Positions 7,248 through 15,137 are shown, numbered from the stretch's first letter. The stretch is DNA of 15,626 nt from Paenibacillaceae bacterium UBA6304 (GCA_002439285.1 DJTQ01000244.1:1-15626), one strand, 5' to 3'. Made by a program: numbers and translations. Notes: generated from the sequence alone by a model not told the origin.

Positions 7248-7276
7248 ACATTAACCCAATATATTGTGTTTGTAAA
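7248..7276 (-). promoter_or_regulatory. Predicted promoter for nrdDG (and possibly nrdAB)
   Basis: On the minus strand, TTTACA (7276-7271) and TAATGT (7253-7248) are separated by 17 bp. The -10 match is modest. A start near 7241 would give a leader of about 420 nt holding the riboswitch and terminator. An NrdR box fills the -35/-10 spacer, which supports this placement. Confidence 0.5.
7254..7269. promoter_or_regulatory. NrdR box, promoter-core copy
   Basis: ACCCAATATATTGTGT matches 15 of 16 consensus positions. It lies between the predicted -35 and -10 elements, so ATP/dATP-bound NrdR could block RNA polymerase directly. NrdR represses ribonucleotide reductase genes when nucleotide pools are high (known for the family). 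Confidence 0.85.
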
Positions 7277-7388
7277 TGGGACAAGCTTGAAATTGAGTGC
7301 TGAAAATTATGAAAAAAACACTGAAAGCAACGATGGCGCGGTCCAGCGAGGATGAAATTTTTTTTGAATAAAAGCGCGATTCCAAAGT

Positions 7389-7418
7389 TTGATATTCCGG
7401 AGCGAATCTTGTTACAAT
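7389..7418 (+). promoter_or_regulatory. Sigma-A-type promoter for the thiamine-binding protein gene
   Basis: TTGATA (7389-7394), an 18-bp spacer and TACAAT (7413-7418). Both hexamers match the consensus at 5 of 6 positions. It lies 45 bp upstream of the ATG at 7464. Between it and the divergent nrd promoter (7277-7388) I see no further feature. Confidence 0.7.
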
Positions 7419-7463
7419 AAGTGAAGGAAAGACGATTAGAAATGATCAGGGAGGCGCTACATT

Positions 7464-7769
7464 ATGGCGATTGCGGAAGTAACGGTTATCCCCATCGGAA
7501 CAGGCTCCACCAGTCTTAGCTCTTATGTTGCTGAGCTGCAGCGGGTGCTCGAACAGCAAAAAGGAATTAAATATACGCTCACTTCGATGAGTACCATAAT
7601 TGAGGGCCCGCTGGATGATATATTTACGGCGATTCGGGCGATTCATGAGGCGCCGTTCCAGACCGATGCCAAACGGGTATCTACATCGATCAAAATCGAT
7701 GACCGCCGGGACAAAGAGGGCTCGTCCGAGCAGAAGCTCCGGTCGGTGCAGGATAAACTGGGTCTATAA
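7464..7769 (+). CDS. MTH1187/DUF77-family thiamine-binding protein
   Basis: The 101-residue protein has the signature segments of the small DUF77 (MTH1187, YqgV-like) family: EVTVIPIGTGSTSLSSYV at the N terminus, a central TIIEG, and RVSTSIKIDDR near the C terminus. Members are ferredoxin-fold proteins that bind thiamine or related pyrimidines; whether they act in transport, storage or sensing is not settled. There is no signal peptide or membrane segment, so it should be cytoplasmic. GGGAGG lies 9 nt before the ATG, and a good promoter is upstream. It is divergent from the nrd operon and alone in its unit. No thiamine gene or TPP riboswitch is visible nearby, so its partners are unknown. Confidence 0.88.
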   Translation: MAIAEVTVIPIGTGSTSLSSYVAELQRVLEQQKGIKYTLTSMSTIIEGPLDDIFTAIRAIHEAPFQTDAKRVSTSIKIDDRRDKEGSSEQKLRSVQDKLGL

Positions 7770-7838
7770 CGGTTCTTCGTGCGGTGCCGTGTGGTAACTG
7801 GGCTGTGACTTGTTTTTTCTTTTTCCAGAGATTGGACC

Positions 7839-7866
7839 TTGCAATATTCCTGAAACGGAGTATAAT
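7839..7866 (+). promoter_or_regulatory. Promoter of the tRNA-Thr gene
   Basis: TTGCAA (7839-7844), a 16-bp spacer and a perfect TATAAT (7861-7866), with the tRNA starting 29 bp later. It separates the tRNA from the upstream protein gene. Confidence 0.75.
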
Positions 7867-7895
7867 AATTTTTGTTTCACTTTAACGGTGAATCT

Positions 7896-7968
<73 letters not shown>

Positions 7969-7989
7969 TTCTTATCAAGTTAAACACGG

Positions 7990-8024
7990 CGCGGCCTCCG
8001 GAATTTCCGGGGGCCGCGTTTTTT
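7990..8024 (+). terminator. Intrinsic terminator after tRNA-Thr
   Basis: CGCGGCC (7990-7996) pairs with GGCCGCG (8012-8018). Inside it CCGGAA pairs with TTCCGG to make a long GC-rich stem. A run of six T follows (8019-8024). Confidence 0.92.
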
Positions 8025-8064
8025 GTATATACTTAACGAGTATGATGCAAAGGAGTTGAGGTCC

Positions 8065-8652
8065 ATGAGCATGGAAAAGGTGGATAAACGCATTTCCCGG
8101 AGCACGGCCGCGCTGAGACGAGCCTTGTTGGAACTGATGTCGGCAAAGGCCTTTCATGCCATATCGGTCAAGGAAATCGTCGAGAAGGCGGGGTATAACC
8201 GGGGGACGTTCTACGCCCATTATGAAAGCAAGGAAATGCTGCTGGACGATATTTTTTCACAATTGATCGATGAATTGAAACGGTCTTTCCGTGCACCGTA
8301 CGAGGAAGTGGAAATTTTTCGTATCGACGAGTTGCCGGCAAATTCGATCAAAATATTCGAACATTTCTACCGGAACTCTTCCGTGTATACGACTCTGTTT
8401 AAAAGTGAGGTTTTGCTTCCGTTCAAGGAGAAAATATTCGGCTCGCTCATGGAGATCGCCTCGGAGGATTTGGACTATACCCACGATTCGATTAACCGGG
8501 AATTCCTGTTGATATATTCGATGAATGCTTTATTAGGTCTTGTCTTCCACTGGATTGAGGGCGGATTTCAGTATTCGCCGGATTATATGCAGGATCAGTT
8601 GGTCAAAATGATTAACTGGAAGCCGACTTCTACCAGAATCAACAAAAGATAA
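8065..8652 (+). CDS. TetR/AcrR-family transcriptional regulator
   Basis: A 195-residue one-domain-plus-ligand-pocket repressor. The N-terminal DNA-binding domain includes the helix-turn-helix around residues 33-56, with ISVKEIVEKAGYNRGTFYAH followed by YESKEMLL, the standard TetR_N pattern. The C-terminal helical half (about 70-195) is the variable ligand and dimer domain and gives no clue to the ligand. Start choice: an in-frame TTG at 8023 lies inside the tRNA terminator. The ATG at 8065 has AAGGAG 9 nt upstream and is preferred. It sits 155 bp ahead of, and in the same direction as, the dehydrogenase gene, which is its most likely target. A near-palindrome in that gap (8671-8688) could be its operator. 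Confidence 0.9.
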   Translation: MSMEKVDKRISRSTAALRRALLELMSAKAFHAISVKEIVEKAGYNRGTFYAHYESKEMLLDDIFSQLIDELKRSFRAPYEEVEIFRIDELPANSIKIFEHFYRNSSVYTTLFKSEVLLPFKEKIFGSLMEIASEDLDYTHDSINREFLLIYSMNALLGLVFHWIEGGFQYSPDYMQDQLVKMINWKPTSTRINKR

Positions 8653-8670
8653 CGAACAAATGCCTAAGTT

Positions 8671-8688
8671 ATGTATATTAATGAACAT
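8671..8688. promoter_or_regulatory. 18-bp imperfect palindrome, candidate TetR operator
   Basis: ATGT-at-ATTAAT-ga-ACAT is symmetric at 14 of 18 positions. It lies 19 bp after the TetR gene stop and about 37 bp upstream of the predicted promoter of the dehydrogenase gene. Assignment to the adjacent TetR protein is inference. Confidence 0.35.
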
Positions 8689-8724
8689 TTTTTGAATGAT
8701 TAATGATTGTGGAGCGGTTCTCAT

Positions 8725-8753
8725 TTAACTATACTGATGATGCATAATACAAT
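8725..8753 (+). promoter_or_regulatory. Predicted promoter of the dehydrogenase gene
   Basis: TTAACT (8725-8730), a 17-bp spacer and TACAAT (8748-8753), 54 bp before the ATG. The AGGAGG of the gene lies 8 nt before its start. Confidence 0.5.
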
Positions 8754-8807
8754 AACATTTTTCACATTTTAGCCTATGGTTTGTGAATATTATAGGAGGT
8801 TATCAAA

Positions 8808-9566
8808 ATGAAACTTCAAAACCAGATAGCGGTTGTAACGGGTGCAGCATCAGGTATGGGAAAACAAATTGCTCTGCTCTTTGCTAAAGAAGGAGCGAAA
8901 GTGGCGGTTTCGGATTTGAATCTGGAAGGGGCCCAAGCTACAGTGGATGAAATTCAATCCCAGGGCGGCACGGCATTTGCGATTAAAACCAACGTTGCTG
9001 CAGAAGAAGATATTCAGCAACTAATCGATACGACGGTTCAAAATTACGGTACGGTAGATATTCTGGTCAACAACGCCGGGATTATGGATGGTATGGAACC
9101 TGCCGGCGAAATTAATGATGATAAATGGGATAGAGTGTTTGCTGTCAACACAACCAGTGTGATGCGCTCCACTCGCAAAGTATTACCTATCTTCCTTGAG
9201 AAGAAAAAAGGGGTCATCGTCAACGTTGCTTCGGCTGGCGGGCTTCAAGGTGCGCGTGCTGGTGCAGCCTATACCGCTTCGAAGCACGCGGTTGTCGGTT
9301 TCACCAAAAACACAGGTTATATGTATGCTACCGAAGGTATTCGTTGCAATGCGATCGCTCCGGGCGGCGTAGAGACGAACATCGGGTCCTCTATGAACGG
9401 ATTCAGTCAATTCGGTTACGGCAGACAACAGGCCGGTTTGGGAATCAACCCTCGCATCGGCAAGCCTGAAGAAGTCGCCAAAGTGGCCTTGTTCCTGGCT
9501 TCCGAGGACGCAAGTTTCGTAAACGGCACAGTGATTACGGCAGATGCCGGTTGGACTGCGTATTAA
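8808..9566 (+). CDS. Short-chain dehydrogenase/reductase (classical SDR)
   Basis: A 252-residue NAD(P)-dependent oxidoreductase with a Rossmann fold. Visible motifs are the cofactor glycine motif TGAASGMG (11-18), Asp36 at the end of the second strand (favours NAD over NADP), NNAG (88-91), the structural Asn114, and the catalytic Ser142, Tyr155 and Lys159 (YTASK). The PGGVET segment (185-190) and a C-terminal NGTVITADAGW are typical of the FabG/glucose-dehydrogenase-like group. The length is normal for classical SDRs. The substrate cannot be read from the sequence. AGGAGG precedes the ATG by 8 nt. The upstream TetR gene suggests induction by a small molecule, perhaps its substrate. A terminator follows the gene. 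Confidence 0.93.
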   Translation: MKLQNQIAVVTGAASGMGKQIALLFAKEGAKVAVSDLNLEGAQATVDEIQSQGGTAFAIKTNVAAEEDIQQLIDTTVQNYGTVDILVNNAGIMDGMEPAGEINDDKWDRVFAVNTTSVMRSTRKVLPIFLEKKKGVIVNVASAGGLQGARAGAAYTASKHAVVGFTKNTGYMYATEGIRCNAIAPGGVETNIGSSMNGFSQFGYGRQQAGLGINPRIGKPEEVAKVALFLASEDASFVNGTVITADAGWTAY

Positions 9567-9597
9567 GCGTAAGGATAGTTAACGAGCAAATGCAATT

Positions 9598-9641
9598 AGC
9601 GCGGTTTCCGAGGATTCGGGAGCCGCGCTTGTTTGTATTTT
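9598..9641 (+). terminator. Intrinsic terminator after the SDR gene
   Basis: AGCGCGG (9598-9604) pairs with CCGCGCT (9623-9629). TTCCGA and TCGGGA extend the stem with one wobble pair, and a T-rich tail follows (TTGTTTGTATTTT). It lies 31 bp after the stop, between convergent genes, and may serve both. Confidence 0.8.
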
Positions 9642-9662
9642 GATCTAATCGCTTATCCGTAG

Positions 9663-10154
9663 TTACGGTTCTGCACTTGCCTCTAGCTTATCTACAGCCT
9701 TCTTAATGATTCCCTCATACTGTCGCTTTGCCTCTTCAAGATCCCTGGCGGACGTAACAACGATCAGGGGATGTTCGCTGTATTTTTCACCCGTCAACAT
9801 TTCATAAATACGCGGATTATCGATCGATATCGCAAATTGCTTTTGCTCCGGATCATAATAAATCGGCCCGAGTAATTCTCGTTCCTTTTCTTGATAGGAC
9901 ACCAGCCCCATCCCGGATACAAAGATAACATGAGGAAATTCCGCGGCTTCGATATTCAGAACTCCTTGAAAAGTATCCTCTTTATTAAAATTTCCGCGTA
10001 GTTCCGTTGCGACCGGCTTACCGATCTTCTCGTCGGCGGTATACATGAAAGCTGTGGTGGAAATATCGACCTTTTTTGTCGGGGCAGGGACGAATATTCC
10101 GCTAAGAATAAGCCCGCCGATCACCAGTACGGCTATTGGGATGTATTTCTTCAA
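9663..10154 (-). CDS. Unrecognised membrane-anchored exported protein
   Basis: I do not recognise this family. The protein has a short basic N terminus (KK), one hydrophobic segment (about residues 4-24, YIPIAVLVIGGLILSGIFV) and then a roughly 138-residue hydrophilic domain that should lie outside the membrane. There is no lipobox and no cysteine. The domain is mixed in character, with acidic and basic stretches, and ends in a charged helix (about 130-155, DLEEAKRQYEGIIKKAVDKLEA). Start choice: GGAGGGAG overlaps the ATG at 10172, so that ATG is unlikely. The in-frame TTG at 10154 (or GTG at 10157) has proper spacing, giving 164 residues starting MKKYIP. It is divergent from the sensor kinase gene, with 152 bp between the chosen starts. 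Confidence 0.7.
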   Translation of the reverse strand: MKKYIPIAVLVIGGLILSGIFVPAPTKKVDISTTAFMYTADEKIGKPVATELRGNFNKEDTFQGVLNIEAAEFPHVIFVSGMGLVSYQEKERELLGPIYYDPEQKQFAISIDNPRIYEMLTGEKYSEHPLIVVTSARDLEEAKRQYEGIIKKAVDKLEASAEP

Positions 10155-10306
10155 CACACCATCTCCCTCCATAACTCAATACGCAAAGAAAGCAGAGAAG
10201 GTTCGGCATGAATCCTAAATGTTATGATAAGTTAATAAGCAAGGAAGGGGATGTATGATAACTTGGTGAGCTTTTCCGCCCAATGACTAACAGGATAGGT
10301 GTGAAC

Positions 10307-12049
10307 ATGATGAGAATGAAAGGAATTCGGTCGAAGATCTTTACCGCCATGATTTTAGTTACCCTGCTGCCACTGGGGATTGCTTCTAGTATTATAGGGT
10401 ACCAAATCTCGAATGATCTCAAGGAGGACCTGCAATTTGCGAAGACAAGAACAGAACAGGATATGAAGGGGGCCATCGATGATTATATTCAGGCGCTTAA
10501 TGAAACCGCTTACCAAATTTATTCGAACCCCGACTTGATTAAGAGCCTGACTTACCATACGTCGTATCTACCCAATGAGAGCCGAACTTACGATACTATG
10601 CGCGATATTCGCGAATTTTTTCTGAGCGTGTATAACAACTCGAGAGTGAAGGATATCGTCGGGATGTACCTTATTAACGCGGAGGAGGAGACGGTAGGTG
10701 ATTTCTTTCCGAGCATGTACCCGCGAATTAAGGAGACGGACATTCAAGAGTTATTGTTTGCATCCAGGCATGCCAATCATCAACCCATTTTGCTGTTTAA
10801 TTACGATAGTCTGTATGGGGAACCGATCATCCAATACGTATATCCGGTTCGATCACTTGGGGAACCTACGGGGCTATTGGTCATCGATATGAAGGAATCC
10901 TATTTCCGCAGGCTCGTGGAAAAATACAACAGCTTCTATAACGGAAGCGTCATTATGACGGACAAGTTGGGGAAGATTGCTTATCATACCCATCGTGAAA
11001 TGGGCGAAGGAAATTTTCGGCCTGAAGAGTTGCCCGGGAAACCGTTTGTGATCGATACGGAAGCTGGGAAGGGGAACTGGTTGCTGTACTATATTTTTTA
11101 TATGGATCCCAAGGTTTCGGTTGTACGGCATTGGATTATGATTGTGATTGCATTGTCCGCGGTGCTGGCCTTAGTCTTCTCATACACGCTAAGCTATGGC
11201 ATTACCAAACCCATCGTGAAAATGTACCGAAAAATGGGATTGCTTCAGAGGGGAGACTACTCGGCCAGGGTTCAAGTCAGCACCAACGATGAGATCGGCT
11301 ATTTAGGCAACCAGTTTAACAAAATGGCGCAAACGATTCAGCAGTTGATCGACCACGAGTTGAAGCTCCAGTTGACGAATCAGGAGAGCCAGATTAAGGC
11401 GCTGCAGGCTCAAATCTCGCCGCATTTTCTGTTCAATACGCTGCAGACGATGTCCAATATAGCCCAAGTTAATGACGTTCCGGACTTGAAGCTGATCTGT
11501 CAAAGCTTGAGCAATATGTACCGTTACAATATGCACATCCGCAATGAATGGGTTCAGGTAAAAGACGAAATCATGCATATCCGCAACTATTTGGTGATTA
11601 TCAATAAACGTTATCCCGAAGGAATTCGGGTGCGATTTCAAATCGAGCCGGATATCCGCGATTTATCTATTCCTAAATTGATTTTGCAGCCTTTGGTCGA
11701 GAATGCGGTGGAGCACGGGCTCATACCTAAGCTTCAGGGAAAGAAGCTGCTTAAAATCCATGCGGGAATTCATGAAGAGCAGCAAAGACTGTATATCAGC
11801 GTATTGGATAATGGCGTCGGATTGGATGGGGAGCCATTAGAGAAGCTGCAGCGGTCTCTTTCCGAGGATTACGGCTTGAACGCACCTGGAGACGAATCGA
11901 TCGGTATGCTCAATGTCCACACGAGAATCAGATTGATCTGCGGAGAACCGTACGGTCTGAAGGTATACAGTAAGAAAGGAAAAGGAACCTGCATTATGTT
12001 GGAATTGCCATTAAAAGCTGATTCTGAAGAAAAGGAAGCGATCTCATGA
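10307..12049 (+). CDS. YesM-like sensor histidine kinase
   Basis: A membrane sensor kinase that phosphorylates the regulator encoded next to it. Numbered from the start chosen here (580 residues): first membrane segment about 12-32, an extracellular sensor region of roughly 240 residues (33-272), a second membrane segment about 275-297, a HAMP linker (about 298-350), the His_kinase block with QAQISPHFLFNTLQ (phosphorylated His373), then the ATPase domain with LVENAVEHG (N box, Asn466), DNGVG (501-505) and GMLNVHTRI. This order is that of the YesM/LytS-type family. Start choice: AGGTG lies 5 nt before the ATG at 10307. An ATG at 10283, with no ribosome binding site of its own, would add 8 residues. 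A TATGAT at 10223 is a possible -10. The stop overlaps the regulator ATG by 4 bp. The ligand is unknown. Confidence 0.93.
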   Translation: MMRMKGIRSKIFTAMILVTLLPLGIASSIIGYQISNDLKEDLQFAKTRTEQDMKGAIDDYIQALNETAYQIYSNPDLIKSLTYHTSYLPNESRTYDTMRDIREFFLSVYNNSRVKDIVGMYLINAEEETVGDFFPSMYPRIKETDIQELLFASRHANHQPILLFNYDSLYGEPIIQYVYPVRSLGEPTGLLVIDMKESYFRRLVEKYNSFYNGSVIMTDKLGKIAYHTHREMGEGNFRPEELPGKPFVIDTEAGKGNWLLYYIFYMDPKVSVVRHWIMIVIALSAVLALVFSYTLSYGITKPIVKMYRKMGLLQRGDYSARVQVSTNDEIGYLGNQFNKMAQTIQQLIDHELKLQLTNQESQIKALQAQISPHFLFNTLQTMSNIAQVNDVPDLKLICQSLSNMYRYNMHIRNEWVQVKDEIMHIRNYLVIINKRYPEGIRVRFQIEPDIRDLSIPKLILQPLVENAVEHGLIPKLQGKKLLKIHAGIHEEQQRLYISVLDNGVGLDGEPLEKLQRSLSEDYGLNAPGDESIGMLNVHTRIRLICGEPYGLKVYSKKGKGTCIMLELPLKADSEEKEAIS

Positions 12050-13665
12050 AAGTGCTGATCATTGACGACGAGCATTCCGTCCATGAACAATTGCAGCAAA
12101 TTATCCCTTGGGAAGAGTTGGGGTGGCAGATAGCCGGACATGCGTATAACGGGGAGGAAGCGAAGCGGATTACCGTAAACAGTAAGCCGCATCTCATCAT
12201 TACGGACATCAAAATGCCGCTGGTTGACGGTCTCGGATACATGGAATGGCTGCAAACCTCCGGAATTCCGGCCAAGATCATTGTCCTGAGCGGTTACGGA
12301 GATTTTGAATATATCCGTCCTGCTTTCAAGCAAGGGGCATTTGATTATTTGTTAAAGCCTGTCCAGCAGGCCGAACTATTGTCCATCCTGGGCAAGGTCG
12401 TGGAGCGGATTCATCAGGAATCAAGGGCATTGAAAGAAGAAATCAATGAGAAGGCCGTGCTGCAAACCGGCATCGAGTTAATGCAGGATCAGTTGATGTC
12501 GGAAATCATCGACGGTTCCCTGCAAGAAGAGAATGAAATGATCATCCGTGCGGAGCAGGTGCTGCTGCAATTGCCCGAACAGGGATACTATGTCGTCATT
12601 GCAAGAATGACGGATCTGGATGAACACTTGAAACATAGATATGAACGGGATCGCGGCGCACTTTATTATGCGATTCGCAATGTGCTCTCTGAATGCTTGT
12701 TGCAATGGCAAATGCAAGGGGTGACCTTTCGCAATTTACAAAGAAGCAATGAGTTCCTCGTTCTGGTGCCTGCCTCCCGCGATCAGGGAACTAGAGTCAA
12801 AGAGATGATGGGCAGACTAAGCACGCAGTTGCCGCAAACCGTACAGATTTCGGCCAAGCTGGGGATTAGTCAAAGAAAGTCGCGTCTGGAACAAATTCGT
12901 GCCGCTTATCATGAAGCGGTCCAAGCCGTTGAATCACTGAAACTTGGTGTAAACGGGGTTGCCGGTTATAAGAGCGTGAATGACGAACCGTCGGCTGCAC
13001 CGCGACCGGGAGCGTCTTTATCCGAATGGCAGGAGTTCGCGGACATGCTGGAGTTGCTCGTAAATACAGGCTCACTAAGGGAGAGTGAAGCCCTGTGCGG
13101 GAAACTCGAGCAGCTTCTGTGTGATGAGAAGCTGATGGAAATGAGCGGTTTGGAGCTGAAGCAGGGATTAGGCGGGCTTGTGAAGACGATAGAGCAGGCT
13201 TCGAAAGAGGACAAGGATATGCATACCGCGCTGGAAAAACTCAAGAACAGCATCTCTGAGCTGAAGGTGCCACTGATAAGACAGCAGCTTGAGGATTTGA
13301 TCGGACAGATGGTCCGCAAGTATGCTTCCGATCTCAAAACGAAGAGCGGGAAACAATTGATCGGAGCCATCATTCAATATACCCGGGAGAATTACCGAAC
13401 CGTGACGCTGGAGGAGGTTTCCAGACGCTTTTATATTAACAAAAATTACTTCTGTTCCTTGTTCAAAAGCGAGACGGGAGACAGCTACGGAGAGTATTTA
13501 ACCCAGGTGCGGATGGAGGAGGCCAAGCGGTTGCTTAAGAATAGCGAGCTTAGGGCTTACGAGATTGCGGAAATGGTCGGTTATACGGACCAGCGTTATT
13601 TTAGCCAGGTGTTTCGCAAGCATACCGGTATGAAGCCGACCGATTACAGAAGAATCTCATCTTAA
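12046..13665 (+). CDS. YesN-like response regulator with AraC-type DNA-binding domain
   Basis: A 539-residue response regulator. The receiver domain (1-120) has the acidic pair Asp7-Asp8, the phosphorylated Asp54 (IITDIKMP), Ser82 and Lys104 (LLKPV). A long middle region (about 125-430) links it to the C-terminal AraC-type double helix-turn-helix (about 440-537). The latter is marked by VTLEEVSRRFYINKNYFCSL and by IAEMVGYTDQRYFSQVFRKH followed by TGMKPTDYRR. This layout is typical of YesN-type activators of carbohydrate uptake in Paenibacillus and Bacillus. Its ATG overlaps the kinase stop (ATGA), with AAGGAAG 7 nt upstream, so the pair is coupled. The likely target is the transporter promoter directly downstream. 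Confidence 0.95.
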   Translation: MKVLIIDDEHSVHEQLQQIIPWEELGWQIAGHAYNGEEAKRITVNSKPHLIITDIKMPLVDGLGYMEWLQTSGIPAKIIVLSGYGDFEYIRPAFKQGAFDYLLKPVQQAELLSILGKVVERIHQESRALKEEINEKAVLQTGIELMQDQLMSEIIDGSLQEENEMIIRAEQVLLQLPEQGYYVVIARMTDLDEHLKHRYERDRGALYYAIRNVLSECLLQWQMQGVTFRNLQRSNEFLVLVPASRDQGTRVKEMMGRLSTQLPQTVQISAKLGISQRKSRLEQIRAAYHEAVQAVESLKLGVNGVAGYKSVNDEPSAAPRPGASLSEWQEFADMLELLVNTGSLRESEALCGKLEQLLCDEKLMEMSGLELKQGLGGLVKTIEQASKEDKDMHTALEKLKNSISELKVPLIRQQLEDLIGQMVRKYASDLKTKSGKQLIGAIIQYTRENYRTVTLEEVSRRFYINKNYFCSLFKSETGDSYGEYLTQVRMEEAKRLLKNSELRAYEIAEMVGYTDQRYFSQVFRKHTGMKPTDYRRISS

Positions 13666-13671
13666 TATCTT

Positions 13672-13725
13672 CCACATTGAACTGAATTCTGCCACATCCC
13701 CTTATCCGACATTCATCTGTACAAT
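13672..13725 (+). promoter_or_regulatory. Candidate YesN-type activator site and -10 of the transporter operon
   Basis: CCACAT occurs at 13672-13677 and 13692-13697 in the same direction, 20 bp apart (about two helical turns). TACAAT (13720-13725) is a good -10. The -35 position 17 bp before it has no TTGACA-like sequence and touches the second CCACAT. AraC-type activators often bind such direct repeats next to a weak -35. No terminator is seen between the regulator gene and this site. Confidence 0.45.
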
Positions 13726-13765
13726 TTATTTATACACATTAAAATCATGAAGCGAGGGGATCGTT

Positions 13766-15094
13766 TTGAAAAAGAAAGCAAGATTGGCCTTTATTCTGTC
13801 TACGGTGCTTGTGTTTGGGCTTCTTGCAGGTTGCGGCGGCAAAAGCGGGAATGCCTCCACCGATTCTGGAAATAAAGCAGGCGATGCGAATACCGGAAAG
13901 TCCGACAAGGCGACCGTTACTCTTGATTTCTGGTCCGCACTCGATCCGAGTTCGGAGGAAGGTAAGAAAATCAAGGAGATGGTGGCGAAGTTTGATGCGA
14001 GCCGGGAGGACATCGACATTAATCTACAGGTCATTTCCTACGATGTCATGCACGACAAGCTCGTAGCCGCATTTAACGCAGGCGACGCTCCGGATCTCAG
14101 CTGGGGACTAAGCGAATGGTTCGGCGAATTTAATCAGTTCGACGCCCTGCTCGATGTAACCGACTATTTTAACAGTTGGGACGAGAAAGATGCTTTCTAT
14201 GAAAACGTGATCCAGTCCTATACGGTTGACGGCAAACTGAAAGCGCTGCCGAACTATTTGGGCATTCGCGCCCTGCTGTACCACGAGAATATATTGAAAG
14301 AAGCGGGCTATGATACTCCACCTGCCACTTGGGACGAATTACTGGCCATGGGACCGGTAGTGAAAGAGAAGACAGGCAAGGAAGCCTTTGGTATCGCTGG
14401 TGCAGGCGTGCGTTCCCCACAGGAATTGATCATGTACCTGGCCCAAAATGATGTGGTCATCGCGGAACAAATGAGCGACGGCAAATATAAGAACACTTGG
14501 CAGGACCAACCGGACCAGCTCGCCAAAGCCGCAGAAGTGTTCAAATTTTACAAGGATCTGCTCAGCACGAAAACGATAAAGGCGGATGCCAAGACCTGGG
14601 GCTGGGAAGAAGAGGACCAGAACTTTGCGCTCGGCCAATATGCGATGGTAGTCGATGGATCCTGGATAGAAACGTATGGGAAGTCTTCACCGGAAGAAAT
14701 GGCCGACGTTAAAATCGCCGCTCCGATGTATAAGACGACACCGGCCACTTTCATGGAAGTCGCCCCATTGTTCTTGTACAAAAGCGATCATGCGGATGCA
14801 ACCTGGGAATTTGCCAAATTCCTGCTCGGCGCAGAATATCAAAGTGCGGTGAATCTGAATGAAGCGCCTCGCTCGGATGTAGTCAGCGACAGCCCTTGGG
14901 GTAGTGACTTCATGGCTCTGGCCGACTCGGGCGTCGTATTCCCGGCCGTTTCGCTGGGCGGTATCACGACGGCAATGGAGGATGCGCTGGCCAAGGCGAT
15001 GTTGAAAAGCGACAAGCCCGAAGAGGTAGCGGCCTGGTTATCCCAAGCGATCAATGACAGCCTGAAGAAGACCGGAGAACTGAGCGCGGAATAA
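13766..15094 (+). CDS. Sugar ABC transporter substrate-binding lipoprotein
   Basis: The extracellular binding component of a CUT1-type carbohydrate importer. The signal peptide (1-22) ends in a lipobox LLAGC, so Cys23 becomes the lipid-modified N terminus. A low-complexity Gly/Ser/Asn/Asp linker (24-50) follows. The binding-protein fold then starts with TVTLDFWSALDP and contains typical elements such as VVDGSWIETYG. At 442 residues it has the usual length of family 1 solute-binding proteins. The start is TTG, with GAGGGGATC just upstream giving correct spacing. It is the first gene of the transporter unit, downstream of the two-component pair. The bound sugar cannot be read from the sequence; an oligosaccharide is likely from the family. 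Confidence 0.95.
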   Translation: MKKKARLAFILSTVLVFGLLAGCGGKSGNASTDSGNKAGDANTGKSDKATVTLDFWSALDPSSEEGKKIKEMVAKFDASREDIDINLQVISYDVMHDKLVAAFNAGDAPDLSWGLSEWFGEFNQFDALLDVTDYFNSWDEKDAFYENVIQSYTVDGKLKALPNYLGIRALLYHENILKEAGYDTPPATWDELLAMGPVVKEKTGKEAFGIAGAGVRSPQELIMYLAQNDVVIAEQMSDGKYKNTWQDQPDQLAKAAEVFKFYKDLLSTKTIKADAKTWGWEEEDQNFALGQYAMVVDGSWIETYGKSSPEEMADVKIAAPMYKTTPATFMEVAPLFLYKSDHADATWEFAKFLLGAEYQSAVNLNEAPRSDVVSDSPWGSDFMALADSGVVFPAVSLGGITTAMEDALAKAMLKSDKPEEVAAWLSQAINDSLKKTGELSAE

Positions 15095-15137
15095 CGGGAA
15101 GATCCCGGTTCAGAAGAACCTAATAGTTTGTAACAAA

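Noticed and set aside
8023..8064. N-terminal extension of the TetR protein from a TTG at 8023
   Set aside because: The TTG lies in the T-run of the tRNA terminator; AAGGAG correctly precedes the ATG at 8065.
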